A DNA stretch of 64,000 bases from Candolleomyces eurysporus (GCA_027579435.1 JANBPK010000730.1:62001-126000), one strand, 5' to 3'; shown: positions 50,100 through 63,000, numbered from the stretch's first letter. Notes: generated by a model not told the origin, from the sequence alone. Program-made: numbers and translations.

Positions 50100-51193
50100 A
50101 TGCAAGGTCTGCCTGCGCTTTTTGATTGACTGGTCGCCTCATTGACCTTTGTCCGCCTAGGATCCGGATGGCACGCAGCTCCCGTCGAGGTACAACAGAG
50201 AGTGCTGAGCTACTTCTCTGTTGGCGGGCTTGCCAATATCGGGCGTACATCTCACTACCACAATGCCTTGGTCAAGCGTCAAGTGAGCAGCCGTGTTACG
50301 TCTACTCTTGCCCATTGGTGGATGCCGGGGCAAACGTTTCGGTTCATGAAGGACAACAACGCGGTCCTTTCAGGGTCGGCCGTTTTAGCAATGGTGGAGC
50401 CAGGCTGCATTATCCCGAACGACCTGGATGTGTATGTGCCTCGAGGAGGCATGGGCAGAGCCGCCAACTTTCTTTCAAAGTACACTGACTACGTCAAGGT
50501 CGCAGACGGAGATCTTGGCTTCGAACAAGAGGATCCGGAGTATACTTCGGGCCCTTTCGGAACAGGTAGGTGTTATTTGTCGTACAACACTCTGCGATTG
50601 ACCGTACCTGCAGGAGTCAAGTCTGTCGCGTTCTACAGACACCCTACCGCCCGCACGATCGTCAACATTATCGAAACGGAAGATATCGTCGTCACAACAG
50701 CTATTTTCAAGTTCCACACAACGTTTGTCATGAACTACGTGACATGGAACGCTCTGGTGTGCGCCTACCCAAAGATGACGGCGGATCGAGTAGGGCTTGT
50801 TAACACGCATTTGCTGGATTTGTCCAGCCAGCTAGTTCGCTGCTTGATCAAGTATGCTATGCGGGGTTTCAGGGCGCTGGATCGGTCGTACGACTGGAAG
50901 AAGGAAGACCACGACTGTAGCAGGAATGGTTACTGCAGCCGAACCAGTCGCTTTGTGGGTGATGAGTACACAATGCGCTTTACATTCATCGATGGCTTTG
51001 GCGTAGAACCCGAAGTTATCGATGATCGAGTTTCATGGCGGTTGAACACTCGCTATACGTGCACGGTCAAGCGTTGCTACCGCCCCATGCGAGGCTTTGT
51101 AGAGACAGGGGATAATGATGCTTTGGTGAGTACGACGCGTGAAGGCCGAAGCACCGATTAGTGATGCCTTGTTTTTCGGTTTAGGTATCATGA
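50100..51193 (+). CDS. F-box protein with nucleotidyltransferase-like motif
   Basis: Exons 50100-50106 (a 7-bp first exon, ATGCAAG), 50161-51125 and 51185-51193 give 326 residues plus stop. Exon 2 begins with VEVQQRVLSYFSVGGLANIGR, an F-box-like helix set (residues about 9-45). It is followed by VLSGSAVLAMVEPG and NDLDVYVP (residues about 85-110), the GS...DxD arrangement of nucleotidyltransferase-fold proteins, then a beta-rich middle with RTIVNIIETED, and a Cys-containing C-terminal third (DHDCSRNGYCS). The family is multi-copy in Agaricomycetes from memory. If the DxD pair binds metal, it could be an active or degenerate NTase coupled to ubiquitin ligation; this is inference. The tiny first exon is the weakest part of the model, but without it there is no in-frame ATG before the F-box. 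Confidence 0.62.
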
Positions 51194-52560
51194 ACGACTA
51201 GGAGGGACGATCCCACCCGTGCGGCGGCATGAGATGAAACATATTATTACTTGATGTTTTAGGATAGGTGTTAATTCGTTGAATGCTACATTTCGGTGAC
51301 CGAACGGCGTATTGTCGACGTCAGTCTGTATGGCGCTTGTCTCGACTCTGGTCCCCACTTACGGCTCTAAAACGCCTTTCAAGCCGGCCGCTCGGTCAGC
51401 GTAAAGACAGGTCAGACATCACCTTGTAATAATTCCAAAGTTTCGCATAGCTATGTCAGGTGGCCCGACGAGCATGGCCAAGCATTGGGGGTGGGGAGGC
51501 ACAATGTCGTCAACAGGGGCAGGGTCTTTCTGAAAAGGTAGGCATAGAGTCCTCGGATAAATGCCGCTCTGTCGGCCCACAAGCCACAAGTACCTTTGCT
51601 CGAGCCGCGTGAGGAGGAGTCGGACCTCCGTCAATTGAATAGGTTTATCTTGGCAAGTCCCTTGTGACCGCCCTCCAGGTTATCTCTTTCCGTGAACGAC
51701 TTTCCTTTTAGAGTACTTTTGAGCTCCTTTCTTGTGCCGCGCCAGCCCTCATGCCATCTGATGTGCCGAAACCTAGCCGCGCATCTCTTTATGTGCTTAG
51801 GGACTCGCCCTACTGCTCCAGCACTGAATATACTTGATTAATGTGAGGCCGTGCGAGAGGGTAGATACCTTTAGTGCCTAGGAAACCACCTCTATTGCTT
51901 TAGTAGTGAACTTGAGCCTTTCAGCTGCAGGGTAGGCCGTTTGATCTGAAGCGGCGCCAACCGGCTAGCTTACTAAACCCTAATCCCGGGTATATGGTGG
52001 GCACGCCTCTAAGTTGGCAGTCCTCGAGTAGACTCCAACTCTTGTGAACCCAAGAGTAGTGTACTCTTTAGTTATCCTTCGCACCGCGCGAGTTATCTCA
52101 ATACTGGAAGGGTTTCGTAGTGTAGAGATTAAATAGACACGACCGTTAATTGAATTGTGAACGATATTCAATAAAATGGGTATTTATTCGCGAAAAAGCG
52201 AACACGGTCGTATCACCGTGTATTGTCGAAGTCTGTTGTCTACAAACTTCAGCTTCCAAAGCAATAACATCGAACCTGGTTGAGCCTTAGCTCCCCCCTC
52301 GAACTTGTGATTGCAAAGTTTACGTTCCGAAGCCCAAGTCCAGCTTGACTTAGAGCTTTTCACTATACCCTTGCCCGCCTCTTATCTTCCGAAGATACTT
52401 GGTGTGTGTTGGTGTTAGAGTTTGGTTCTTTGTCTTGTTGTGTTTTGAGCCTTAGAACGCGACCTGCGCATCAACGTTGTCTTGGCATTTTTGGACCCCC
52501 TTAAGTACCCTCGGCAATTGTGCTACTTCCGTGCTCTGTTGCTGCCAGCTCTCTTCCTCA
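51194..52560. other. non-coding stretch, no gene seen
   Basis: About 1.35 kb with only short frames. I saw no motif, terminal repeat pair or RNA gene. Confidence 0.45.
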
Positions 52561-52578
52561 CCCCACAACCACTGGCAT

Positions 52579-53338
52579 GTCTTCTGATGTCCATAACTTT
52601 CTATACCAATGTTTTACACATCGGTGGTAGGTTGAGCATGCGTATCACAGAAAGAAAGATCTGACTTGTTGGTTGAGGCCGTCGCAATGCATGGCAATTC
52701 TGAGGCCTATTCTTACTATAATTTTATTTCAATTATAAAAATTCAAGAATCTCAGAGTAGCCTGAGGAGCAACACTTATGCTCAAGTAAGTTTCAATTCT
52801 GGAGTGCTACTAGTAAAATATCACAAAAAAGAATGGCACTAGATAGGATTGAACATGGAGCCTCATGATGGATTTTTGGTCACATGACCTACAAGTCACC
52901 TGGTTTGGTTTTGTGAAAAGCTTGGCACAAAAACCCCCAGGGTACAAGTACGCGAGTCCTTATAGGCCTCGGAACAAGAATGCCTTCACACAGTTCTGTG
53001 TATCCTGATTACGTAATCAGCCCATCTCGGGGTCGCCTGTTCAAACCAGGCAGGTCGGATCCTTTTGCACTTGCTGCCAACTTTCTGAGCAGCCACTCCG
53101 AACGTTTTGGCCCGCCTGCTAATGAACACCTGAGCAAGTTGGAACAGGGGCCTGCAATGTCATGGTTTTGCCTTTGATTCGACTAGTACTTCCATGTTCT
53201 GATGCTGCTAAGCAGCACGTTAGCAGCACGTCAATCTCTTCCTAAAACTATGTCTTCCGACGTCCGTAACTTTCTATACCAATGTTTTACATGTCAATGG
53301 TAGGTTGAGCATGCGTATCGCAGAAAGAACAATCTGAC
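52579..53338. repeat. direct repeat pair, about 86 bp each
   Basis: 52,579-52,664 and 53,252-53,338 are close copies (shared core CATAACTTTCTATACCAATG versus CGTAACTTTCTATACCAATG, then GGTAGGTTGAGCATGCGTAT). The segment between them holds the left tRNA-like repeat. Confidence 0.8.
52980..53200 (+). repeat. tRNA-like (SINE-type) repeat, copy 1
   Basis: Similar to 63,505-63,710. Contains a tRNA T-arm (GCCTG, loop TTCAAAC, CAGGC at 53,035-53,051) preceded by TCTCG, which would be the 3' anticodon stem. At the position of a tRNA intron lies a perfect 16-bp palindrome CTGATTACGTAATCAG (53,005-53,020). No acceptor stem, so not a functional tRNA. Confidence 0.4.
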
Positions 53339-53399
53339 CAGAATGCCTTCACAACTTCAATTTCGTTATCAACACGCAGCTAGGGGAGCCATGTATGAC

Positions 53400-53930
53400 T
53401 CGGATGAGCGAAAACGCTCCCGGGAAAGCCCGCTTTGGCGCTTCAAATCGAGTCACCACTTCCCCTCAATTCGGTGGTCGTGGTTGCCCTCCGTGCACCC
53501 TTTGCTTGTGGCCCTGCCTCCGTACATCCTTTCGCTCGGAAGTCGCTGGTGACTATTGGGGCCGAGAAAGCGGAGGTATCGAATGGTCGATCCCCCAGAG
53601 ACCGGCGGGTGGCCTTTGCCCCCAAGCTTGGGTCAATTTCCGGTCCTCCCATACGCACTTCCCTCTCCAACGGCAGGCCGCAGGAATTGACCATACGAAC
53701 GATCGAGGATCCCCTGATTTGGGCCATCTGTACACACAAATTTCAGAGTTCAAGAGGCAACTAAAACATTTAGAGGGGCCCGGCTGCAACTCACCGACTT
53801 GGTTCGTCATTGCCCTTCACACTGACAGCTACCTGTCCTCCACATGGTGCTTATCAGAACCCCTTCTTTCGCTTCCCCTTCTAATGAATTACATGCCCTC
53901 ATAGTTCTGTGTATCGTCTACCCATCAAGC
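53400..53930 (+). repeat. gene 3'-flank repeat, left copy
   Basis: Closely similar to 63,716-64,000 (53,408-53,690 part) and to the 3' flank of the first hydrolase gene at 58,490-58,790 (53,620-53,904 part, e.g. GACTTGGTCGTCATTGCCCTT-like core). It therefore looks like the downstream flank of a third, missing unit. Two further diverged copies of a segment with CCCCGTCTAGCTTGTGCGTT follow to 54,130. The 169-codon frame here is not considered a gene. Confidence 0.7.
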
Positions 53931-54289
53931 AGACCCCGTCTAGCTTGTGCGTTGTACACGCTCTGAGCACGCCCTGCGATACACCTCCGAGTTTCTCTCG
54001 ATCAAATCGCTTGCCCGTCTAATGAATTGCATGCCCTCGCAGCTCAGTGTATCATGATGCTGTTATATTCCACCCCGTCTAGCTTGTGCGTTGTACACGA
54101 CTCGAGTAGACCCTGTGATACAACCTTGCCTTTCTCTTAAAGGCAACTTGCATCCCCCGCGCTGGACACGAACTCGGTGTATCGATCAATGAAGATGCGA
54201 GGGGCTCCAAAGCAAACAAAGAAGCATAGTACTGCTTTGTGCAGCTCTAATGACGTGTTGGAATTGCGGCGTGTCCGTGTCATGTATTG

Positions 54290-55000
54290 ACAAAACCCTC
54301 AAACTCAAGCAACGTTGGTGAGTTTGATCGTAGTTTCTCTGACATATCCAAATGTTTCCACGGCTCACTCTCCTTCAGGCTTCCATGCGATCATCATTTC
54401 CGTGCGGGAAGGCCCAGCATGTCCAGCGTTAACGAATGGCACGAGCCTGGGATCACTCAGCAGCGTGCCCGCTGGAAGCACTCTATGGACGACCGCTCAG
54501 ACCCGCCTCGAGATTCAATAAGCAGAACGCTAGAGGGAGAAGAAATAAAGGAGACATCCGACTAGCACACGAAAGGTCAGAAAAAGAAATCGCCAGCATG
54601 AAAGGCCTGACGAATGCAAAGGTTAAGAAGCCAGCGGCGCTAAATCAGGAAACTACCAAGAGACGTGGTGCTACTTTGTGCTGTTGGCATAGTCATTCTG
54701 GATCAAGTGTTGGGATTGCGGCATATTACACATAACCCTCAAACTCGAGTAATGACTACGGTGTTGGTGAGTTTGATCACAGTCTCTCTGACATAGTATC
54801 CAATGTGTTTCACTCCTTTAGGCTCCCATACGATTGCCAAGGATGCGTTAGGAGACCTTCTATGTCCAACATCGTCTGATGAATGAACGGCACGAGAGGA
54901 GCGTGCATGCTCTGCATTGTGCCCCATGGAAGACCGCTCAGACGCGCGTTGGGATTCAATAAAGCATGAACCGAAGACAGCGGCTGGAAAGCATCCTCCC
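54290..55000 (+). repeat. diverged tandem repeats, about 430 bp period
   Basis: Blocks starting CCCTCAAACTC at about 54,295 and 54,729 share TTGGTGAGTTTGATC, CTCTGACATA, a GGCCCAGCATGTCCAGCG-like stretch and an ATTCAATAA ending. Related blocks occur at 59,010, 59,284 and 59,711, upstream of the second gene copy. Confidence 0.7.
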
Positions 55001-55045
55001 TTCCACGTACCTGTCCCTTCTACCCACCTTGTCAACCCTGCAACC

Positions 55046-58000
55046 ATGGTCGACGGCATAGAGCCTGGCGCCATACATTCTCGTTAGTAGTGACTCGCAA
55101 CTCTGTATCAACTGGATGTACCTGACATTCCAACGCTGTGCAGTCTTCAAGTCGACCGGCGAGCCAAAGATTTACTGCGGTTGTCGACAGAACGGTCGAA
55201 ACCTAATCGTCTGCATTGATGGCACTGAAAACCAGTTCGGAGACAAGGCAAGCCTCTGCTAGATCCAGCCTCCCATTCCAAAGAAAATCTAATCATACAC
55301 TTTGCTAATCAGAACACAAACGTCGTTGAACTTTACAACCTGATTCGGAAGGATCCCGAATATAAACAAAGCACCTGGTACAACAGCGGTATTGGAACCT
55401 ATGCACGGTCGTCCGGATTCTTCAAGACTCTGACTCACAAATTCGATGCGGGCCTCGCCTTGTACGTGCGATGAGTTTTCCCATATTCCAGTCTGACCAT
55501 CGGCACAACCCTTGGCTAGGAACTTTGAGCAGACAGTTCAGGAGGCCTATAGATGGCTGTCAGACAACTATGAAGACGGGGATCGTATATTTCTTTTCGG
55601 TGAGGCTCTTTTAAACCGAGATACCAAGTCAGCTTCATCCAACAATGCATAGGATTCTCCCGCGGTGCGTTCCAAGTCCGGGTACTGTCCGCGATGGTCG
55701 ACAAGGTAGAGCGCACCTGCACCGTGTCTTCATTCTCGTACCGAGAGTATCTAGGTTGGCCTCATTTACAAGGGGAATCAGAGGCAAATCCCATTGTACG
55801 CCCGTTCGTCGCATACTTGTGCTTGCCTACACGCTAACTCGTTTGCCTCCGCTCAGCGCATACGAACTCTACGAAAAATCGGAAAGCGAACCGCAGGAAG
55901 ATAAACTCGAAGTTGGAACGGGAGCAAAGACATCGGACGCAGGACGTTTCAAGGACGCATTCTGTCGCAACGTCAAAATCCACTTTGTTGGTGCTTGGTA
56001 CGTTCCACTCACCTTCCGCTCCACCAATTTGCCTTACCCGTTTCTATAAGGGATACGGTCTCATCCATCGGTGTTGCGAGAGGAAAGAAGATGTTACCAG
56101 GGATAACCGAAGGGATGGTCCATGTCTGCTACTTCCGACATGCGCTGGCACTCGACGAACGCAGAGTCAAATTCCTGCCTGAATACGCTCATGGAGGATC
56201 AGGTCTTCCCCCTCATCGGAGGAACCAGAGATACAAGGAAGGGGGTCCGCTGAGAATACTGGAGGTCTGGTTCGCAGGGACTCACTCCGATATGCAAGTT
56301 GATTTCTCATTCTCTGACTACCAGCAACAGCTGACTTTTCGGATTGCAGAGGAGGTGGAAATCGGGACAGTACGAAGGTGAATCGTAGCACGCCTCCTTT
56401 TCGGTGGATGGCGCTTGAAGCGATGGCTGTCGGTCTTCGAATTAAGGAGCTTCAACGTCAGCCCAAACCGAATGAACGGATTGAAATCAAGGAATCTTTG
56501 ACAAAGCTCTGGTATCTTTTTGAGCTCTATCCGTTCCGACGGCTGTCTTTCAACAGCTGGGGAACACAAGAAACAACTCGAGCGTGAGTTAGGGTGTCTT
56601 TACCCGATGATTTCGTCTTAAAATGCTTCACAGACCACACCTCTGGGCTGGTAGGCAAATCCAGGAGGGCCAGAAGATTCACTGCTCCCTCTTACTCGGC
56701 TCCAGGACTGACCATGGCGGGACCATCACCTACACGCCAAAAGCGCGTCCCCCAGAAGTGCGGTCTCCAGAACCTGAGCAGCCCCTAGATTCGGGAGAGA
56801 GAGAGGGAGAGCGGGAGTGGTCCTTTGATTGGGCCAGTTTGCACACAGATCTGGACGAGAAACGATGGCTGGCGGTTGACGTTGACTATGTCAGAACTCG
56901 TGTCAAACATGCGGCGGAGCCCCATGATGTGATCGAATCCTTGAAAGGACTGGGTGATAACGATGGCATCGTCGAATCCAGTGAGTATATCCGCATGGAT
57001 TCGTATCTATGGCTTTAACCAACTGACATGCAACAACCAGAACGGGCCAAGGCCCAGACTATATATGACCAAATTATTTACTCTCTCGAGAGGGAAGAAT
57101 TCAAGGCCGACTTGGGCGCCAAGCATTTGTTAGTGCAAGGCGGGATGGACCTCCTATCTGGTGCAGATTTTTCTTACCTCAAAGTCGTAAAATTACCGCG
57201 ACTTCGTGGCATACTATTCGACCTTTTGGGAAACGAGAGTAGTTCTGGACTGGCGCAACAATTTCTTGCCAAGCTCACGGATCCTTGTAAGTGAACCAGC
57301 CTTTTTGCCAATGAAGGATTCCTCACAATGTCCGTCTGTTTAACCCCTGTAGTCCATCGAATCACGCTGACAGGTCGTAGTTGGCACCAGGTGAGATCCA
57401 TTGCGGTCTCCCCCAATGGCAGGATTGTCGCTGGCTTTTCCGATGACAAAATTCGTGTTTGGGATGCAAGTGAAGGGGTTGAAAAGTTAGCCGGGGAACG
57501 GCCACTTCACACCTGGGATGCGGCTGCGAAGGAGCATTGGTACTCACGGCGACGCGAAGAACACAAAGAAACAGTGATCTCAGTGGCGATCTCACTTGAC
57601 TGCACCCACGTTGTCTCTGCCTCTCGCGACAAGACAATTCGAATATGGGATATGGAGACGGGGAGACGGCTGAAATTGATACGAGAGCCAGGTGTCGCAC
57701 TCTCGGTTGCGATCTCACATAACAGCAAGTATGTCGTTGCTGGCTGCGAAGACAAGGGAGTTCGTATTTGGGATGCGGCGACGGGGCAGCTCTGGAAAGA
57801 GCTACGGGGACATAGAGATCGGGTGAGGTCGGTCGTAATCTCCAAAGGCAACAAGTACATTGTCTCCGGCTCTAATGACAGGAGCGTACGGATCTGGGAG
57901 CTGGGGACGGGAGAGCTGATGCAAGAGATCAAAACGACGCACAGAACCGCAGTACGATCGGTTGCGGTGACATTGACAGATGACAGCAAGCTCATCCGAG

Positions 58001-58455
58001 TCGTCTCTGGCTCAACTGATCGCACGATTGAGGTTTGGGAGGTTGAGCGGAAGACGAAGGACACAAGGAAAATTTGCACGGCCAAAGGACACACTGATCG
58101 CCTGCTATGCGTTGCGATCTCACCGGACGGCAAGTACATCGTTTCCAGTTCTGACGACTTGTCAATTCGGGTTTGGAATCTGAATACGGGGGAGCAGGTG
58201 GGGGAGCCCTTGGGACGGCACACAAAGCCGGTCAGGTCTGTTGCAATTTTGTCAATGCCTGGTACCGGACCCAAGATTGTTTCCGGGTGCGACGACAACA
58301 AAATCCGGGTTTGGGACATGGGGGAGGTGCTTCGGAGACCAGAAAAATCACGCATGTATGATTATATGCCGTCCGTTCATGTTTATGTTGTAGGTGTTCT
58401 TCTATGTATCCAACTCGTCGTTGGAATCATTTACTTGATTTCCAAAATAATATGA
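55046..58455 (+). CDS. DUF2235 (Tle1-like) alpha/beta-hydrolase fused to WD40 propeller, intact copy
   Basis: Twelve exons (55046-55082, 55144-55247, 55313-55461, 55520-55599, 55653-55705, 55755-55795, 55857-55997, 56051-56293, 56350-56583, 56634-56980, 57041-57286, 57353-58455) give exactly 925 residues. Introns after 55,247 and 56,293 use GC donors (GCAAG); the rest are GT-AG. Residues about 25-475 are a DUF2235 hydrolase: VCIDGTENQFG, NTNVVELYNLI, the Ser nucleophile in GFSRGAF, WDTVSSIG and HSDIGGGN, matching Tle1-type lipase motifs. A helical linker (about 475-560) follows, then seven WD repeats (57,388-58,320), enough for one closed propeller. The C-terminus has a single hydrophobic segment (VYVVGVLLCIQLVVGIIYLI), so it is probably a tail-anchored membrane protein. 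No NACHT or NB-ARC is present. Probable lipid or ester hydrolase with a WD40 interaction module; substrate unknown. Confidence 0.85.
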
Positions 58456-58479
58456 TTTTTGACCATCTCCGCCGTGATC

Positions 58480-58870
58480 GGATTGTCCCCCTTCCATTTC
58501 CAGGGTACCCCCTGGCTTGGGTCAATGTCTGGTCCTCCCGTCCGCACTCCCCTGTCCAACGGCAGGCAGGAATTGACTGCATGAAAAATCAGGGATCCCT
58601 CGAATTTTGGGCTCATCCGTACGCACAACTTTCGGGGTTTCAAGAGGTAGCTACAATATTTGGAGGGGCCTGGCTGCAACTTGCCGACTTGGTTCGTCAT
58701 TGCCCTTCACAACTACTCGTCCTTCACATGGTGCTTATCGGAACCGCTTCTTCGCTTCCCCTTCTAATGAATTACATGCCCTCATAGCTCGGTGTATCGT
58801 CTGCCCCTCGAGCACACCCCGTCTGGCTTTGTGCCTTATACACGCTTCGAGCACCCTCCAATGCATCTTT
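58480..58870 (+). repeat. gene 3'-flank repeat, middle copy
   Basis: Follows the first hydrolase gene and matches 53,620-53,990 (both contain TTCGTCATTGCCCTTCAC, CACATGGTGCTTATC and a shared ending GAATTACATGCCCTCATAG). Open frames over it (127 and 123 codons) are not considered genes. Confidence 0.7.
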
Positions 58871-58999
58871 GAATCCCCCTCAAGGGCAACTCGCTTCCCT
58901 CGCGCTGGACACGAACTCGATGTACCGATCAATGAGGATACGAGCAGCCCCAAAGTATACAATTTCGTGCAGTTTTAATCAAGTGTCGGAATTGCGGCG

Positions 59000-60010
59000 C
59001 GTCATGCATAACCCTCAAACTCAAGTGGCAACTATGACTTTGGTGAGTTAAATCCTAATATCTGACATATTCAATCGTTTTCACGGGTCAGGCTCCGTCC
59101 ATACGTCCTTAAGCGTCTCTCGAGGGCAACTCACTTCCCTTGCACTGGACACGAATTTGGCGTATCGATCAACAAAGATACCCGCAGTTTCAAAGTAGAC
59201 AAATGGTAAGAAGCGTGGTATTGCTTCGTGGTGTTGGTGCAATTCTTATCAAATGCTACAAACGTGGCGCATAACGCATAATTCTCAAACCCAATTAATG
59301 ACCGTGATGTTGGTTCAATCATGGTCTCCTGACGTAGTCAATCATTTTCACGGCTCAGCCTCCTTCAAGCTCCCATACGATTGTCATTTCCGGGAGGCCC
59401 AGCATGTCCAGCGTTGATGAATGGCACGAGAGGACTCAGCAGCACGCCCACTCTGCATTGTGCTTCATGGAAGCCCACCCGGACATGCCTCGAGATTCAA
59501 TGGACAAATCTGCAACAGGAAGATAGAGACATCCGACCAGCACACACCAGCACACGGACAGTCGAGGGGAAAGCGCAAGCCCACATAAGGGGCCTGGTAA
59601 ATACGGACAAGAAATCAAGAAGCCAGCGGCGCTAAAGTAGGCAACTATCGAGAAATACAGTCCCGCTTCATGCTGTTGGTATGGTTCTGGAATTGCGTGC
59701 ATCATGCATGACCCTCAAACTCGTGTCAAACTCCAGTAATGACCGTAATGTTGGTGAGTTCGATCATAGTGTCTCTGACATATCCGATATTTAAAGCCTT
59801 CAGGCTCACACACGATTGCTAAGGATAGAATTTCTGCGCCGGGAGACCCAGCCTGTCCAACCTTATCTGATTAATGAATGGCACGAGATGAGCGTACCCG
59901 CTTTGCAATGTGCTTCATGGAAGACCACTCAGACGCGCCTTGAAGCTTGAGATCTAATAAAGCATGAACCCAAGACAGCTGGCTCCTCAAGCGACTCCCC
60001 CCCCTTATCC
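59000..60010 (+). repeat. diverged tandem repeats upstream of the second copy
   Basis: Three blocks beginning with TCAAAC (about 59,012, 59,284 and 59,711) carry the same landmarks as 54,290-55,000: a GTTGGT/GAGTT motif, CTGACATA, a GCCCAGC-TGTCCA motif and, in the last, AATAAAGCATGAACC directly before the gene leader. Confidence 0.7.
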
Positions 60011-60043
60011 GTCCCTTCTACTCACCTTGTTATCCCTGCGACC

Positions 60044-63000
60044 ATGGGCGATGGTACTGAGTCCAACGCCGAGCATCCTCGTCAGTAGTGACTTGCAACA
60101 CCGTATTTACTGTACGCACGCCACTGACATTCCGACTCTGAGCAGGCATCGAGTCGGAGTTGACGACCGACAGCCCAGAAGTTCACTGTGGTTGTCGAAA
60201 GAACGGTCGGAACCTGATTGTCTGCATCGATGGGACTGAAAATCAGTTCGGAGACAAGGCAAGTCCCTATTACGATTAGCTCCAGCCCCCCATTCCAACG
60301 ACAGTCCAGTGTTGACGTACTTTCTCTCACCAGAACACGAACGTCGTTGAGCTTTACAACCTAATTCGGAAGGATACCCAGTATAAACAAAGCACCTGGT
60401 ACAACAGTGGCATCGGAACTTATGCACGGTCGTCCGGACCCTTGCAGACTCTGACGCACAAAATCGATGCAGGCCTCGCCTTGTACGTGTGATGAGCTTC
60501 CCCATATCCCGGTCTGACCATCGGCACAACCTTTGGCTAGGAACTTTGAGCACACAGTTCAGGACGCCTATAGATGGCTGTCAGACCACTACGAAGACGG
60601 AGATCGTATATTTCTTTTTGGTGAGGCTCTTCCGATCCGAGATACCAAGTTAGCTTGATCTAATGATACACAGGGTTCTCCCGGGGCGCGTTCCAAGTTC
60701 GAGTACTGTCCGCGATGGTCGACAAGGTCTAGTACATCTGTATCAGGCCTTCAGCTTCGTACTGAGGGTATCTAGGTCGGCCTCATCTACAAGGGAAATC
60801 AAAAGCAAATCCCATTGTACGCCCATTTTTCGTATACTCACCCTCGCCTACACACTGACCTGCTTGCCTCAACTCAGTGCATACGCGCTCTACGAAAAAT
60901 CAGAAAGCGGATCTCAGGGCGATAAGCTGGAAGTTGGAACAGGAGCGAAGACGTCGGATGCGGCACGATTCAAGGACGCATTCTGTCGCAATGTCAAAAT
61001 TCACTTTGTTGGCGTTTGGTACGCTCCACTCACCTTCCTCTCTACCAAATTACCTTACCTGTTTATCAAGGGACACGGTTTCATCCATTGGCGTTGCGAG
61101 AGGGAAGAAGATGTTACCAGGGATAACCGAAGGGATGGTCCATGTCTGCTACTTCCGACATGCGCTGGCACTCGACGAACGCAGAGTCAAATTCCTGCCT
61201 GAATACGCTCATGGGGGATCTGGTATTCCCATTCATCGGAGAAACCAGAGATACAAGGAAGGAGGTCCGCTGAGAATACTGGAGGTCTGGTTCGCAGGAA
61301 CTCACTCCGATATGCAAGTTGATTTCTCATTCTCTCTGACTCTAGCAGCAGCTGACCTTTCGGACTATAGAGGAGGTGGAAATAAGAATAACAGAGATAT
61401 GGATCGTAGCACGCCTCCTTTTCGGTGGATGGTGCTTGAAGCAAAGAATGTCGGTCTCCGAGTGAAGGAACTTCGACGTCAGCCCAGTTCGTATGCCAAG
61501 ATCCATTTCAATGAATCTCTGACGCATGGCTGGCACCTCTTCGAGTTCTATCCATGGCTCCGGCTGTCTTATAAGGGTTGGGGATCAAAGAAGGAAACTA
61601 CTCGAATGTGAGTCAGGTAGTCTTCACCCGATAACCCGTTCTTAGCATGCTCCACAGGCCGCACCGTGGGGCCGGTAGGAAAATTCGGGAGGGCCAGATG
61701 ATCCACTGCTCCCTCTTACTCGGCCAAAACTATGCCAATCCGACTGACACTACGAATGCCGAGACTGCTACTACGGAAGCCACTTACAAGCCAAAAGCGC
61801 GTTTCCCAGAAGAGTGGCTAGCCTCAGAACAACGGGTTGCAGAAGGACGAGGTGACGAGCCCTTCGATTCGGCCGATCTGATCAGCGATTTGATGGCAGA
61901 GAGATGCCAGTGGCTATCGGTCGACGTTGACTATATCAGAGCTCGTGTCAAACATGCGACGCAGCCCGAGGATGTCATCAAGTCATTGGAAAGATTGGAT
62001 AGTGGTGATGTCATCATCGAGTCCGGTGAGTATACCCGCAAACATTCATTATGGCTTCAATCAACTTACATGCAACGATCAGAAAGGGCAATGGTTCAGA
62101 CTATGTACAATCAAGTTATTTACGCAATCGCGATGGAGCAATTCAAAAACGACTCGGACGCCAAGTATTCAATATTGGAACGCGGGATGGCCCTCCTGTC
62201 TGATAAAGATACTTCCCGCCTCAAACTTGTAAAATCATCACAAGTTCGTCGCGATCTTGAAGGTCTCTCGAAGGACGAGAGTAAATCTTTGCTGGAAGAA
62301 AAATTTATTGCCAAATTCACAGATCCTTGTAAGTGGGCCAGCGTCTTGAGTCAAGAATGAACGATTCCTCACAATGTTTTTCTGTTCAACCCCGCAGTTA
62401 TTCTACATAAAATGACAGGCAATGACTGGCATCAAGTGAGATCTGTTGCTGTCTCCCTCGATGGCAAGATTGTCTCCGGCTATTCCGACGAGAAAATCCG
62501 TGTTTGGAATGCAGGGGAAGGGCTTGAAGAGTTGAAAGGCGACAAGACAGTTAACACTTGGGATGCAACCACGAAAGAGCACTGGTATTCGCGGCGACCC
62601 GAAGAACACAAAGAAACCGTGATCTCAGTGGCAATCTCACCAGACGGCAAGCGCGTTGTCTCTGCCACTCGCGACAAGACGATTCGAATATGGGATACGG
62701 AGACNGGGGGGACGGCTGATAACGATAAAAGAGCCAGGTGTCGCGCTGTCGGTTGCAATCTCGCATGATGGCAAGTACGTCGTCGCTGGATGCGAAGACA
62801 AGATAGTTCGGGTTTGGGATGCAGCGACGGGGAGGCGTGTCGAGGGAACTACAAGGACATAAAGATAGGGTGAGGTCGGTCGCGATCTCGAAAGACGACA
62901 AGTACATCGTCTCTGGTTCTAACGACAGGAGGGTACGGATCTGGGAGCTGGAAACGGGAGAACGGGTGCAAAAGATCAAAGCGACGCACAGAACCGCAGT

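Noticed and set aside
52830..52960. A tRNA B-box-like GTTCAATCC on the minus strand
   Set aside because: No T-stem pairing or acceptor stem can be drawn.
53395..53904. 169-codon plus ORF in the flank repeat
   Set aside because: The matching copies at 58,480 and 63,716 do not keep the same frame, so it is not a conserved gene.
57507..58355. 282-codon minus-strand ORF antisense to the WD40 repeats (and its partner at 62,551-63,417)
   Set aside because: It mirrors the repeat structure of the WD40 exon in the opposite strand and is explained by the codon bias of the real gene.
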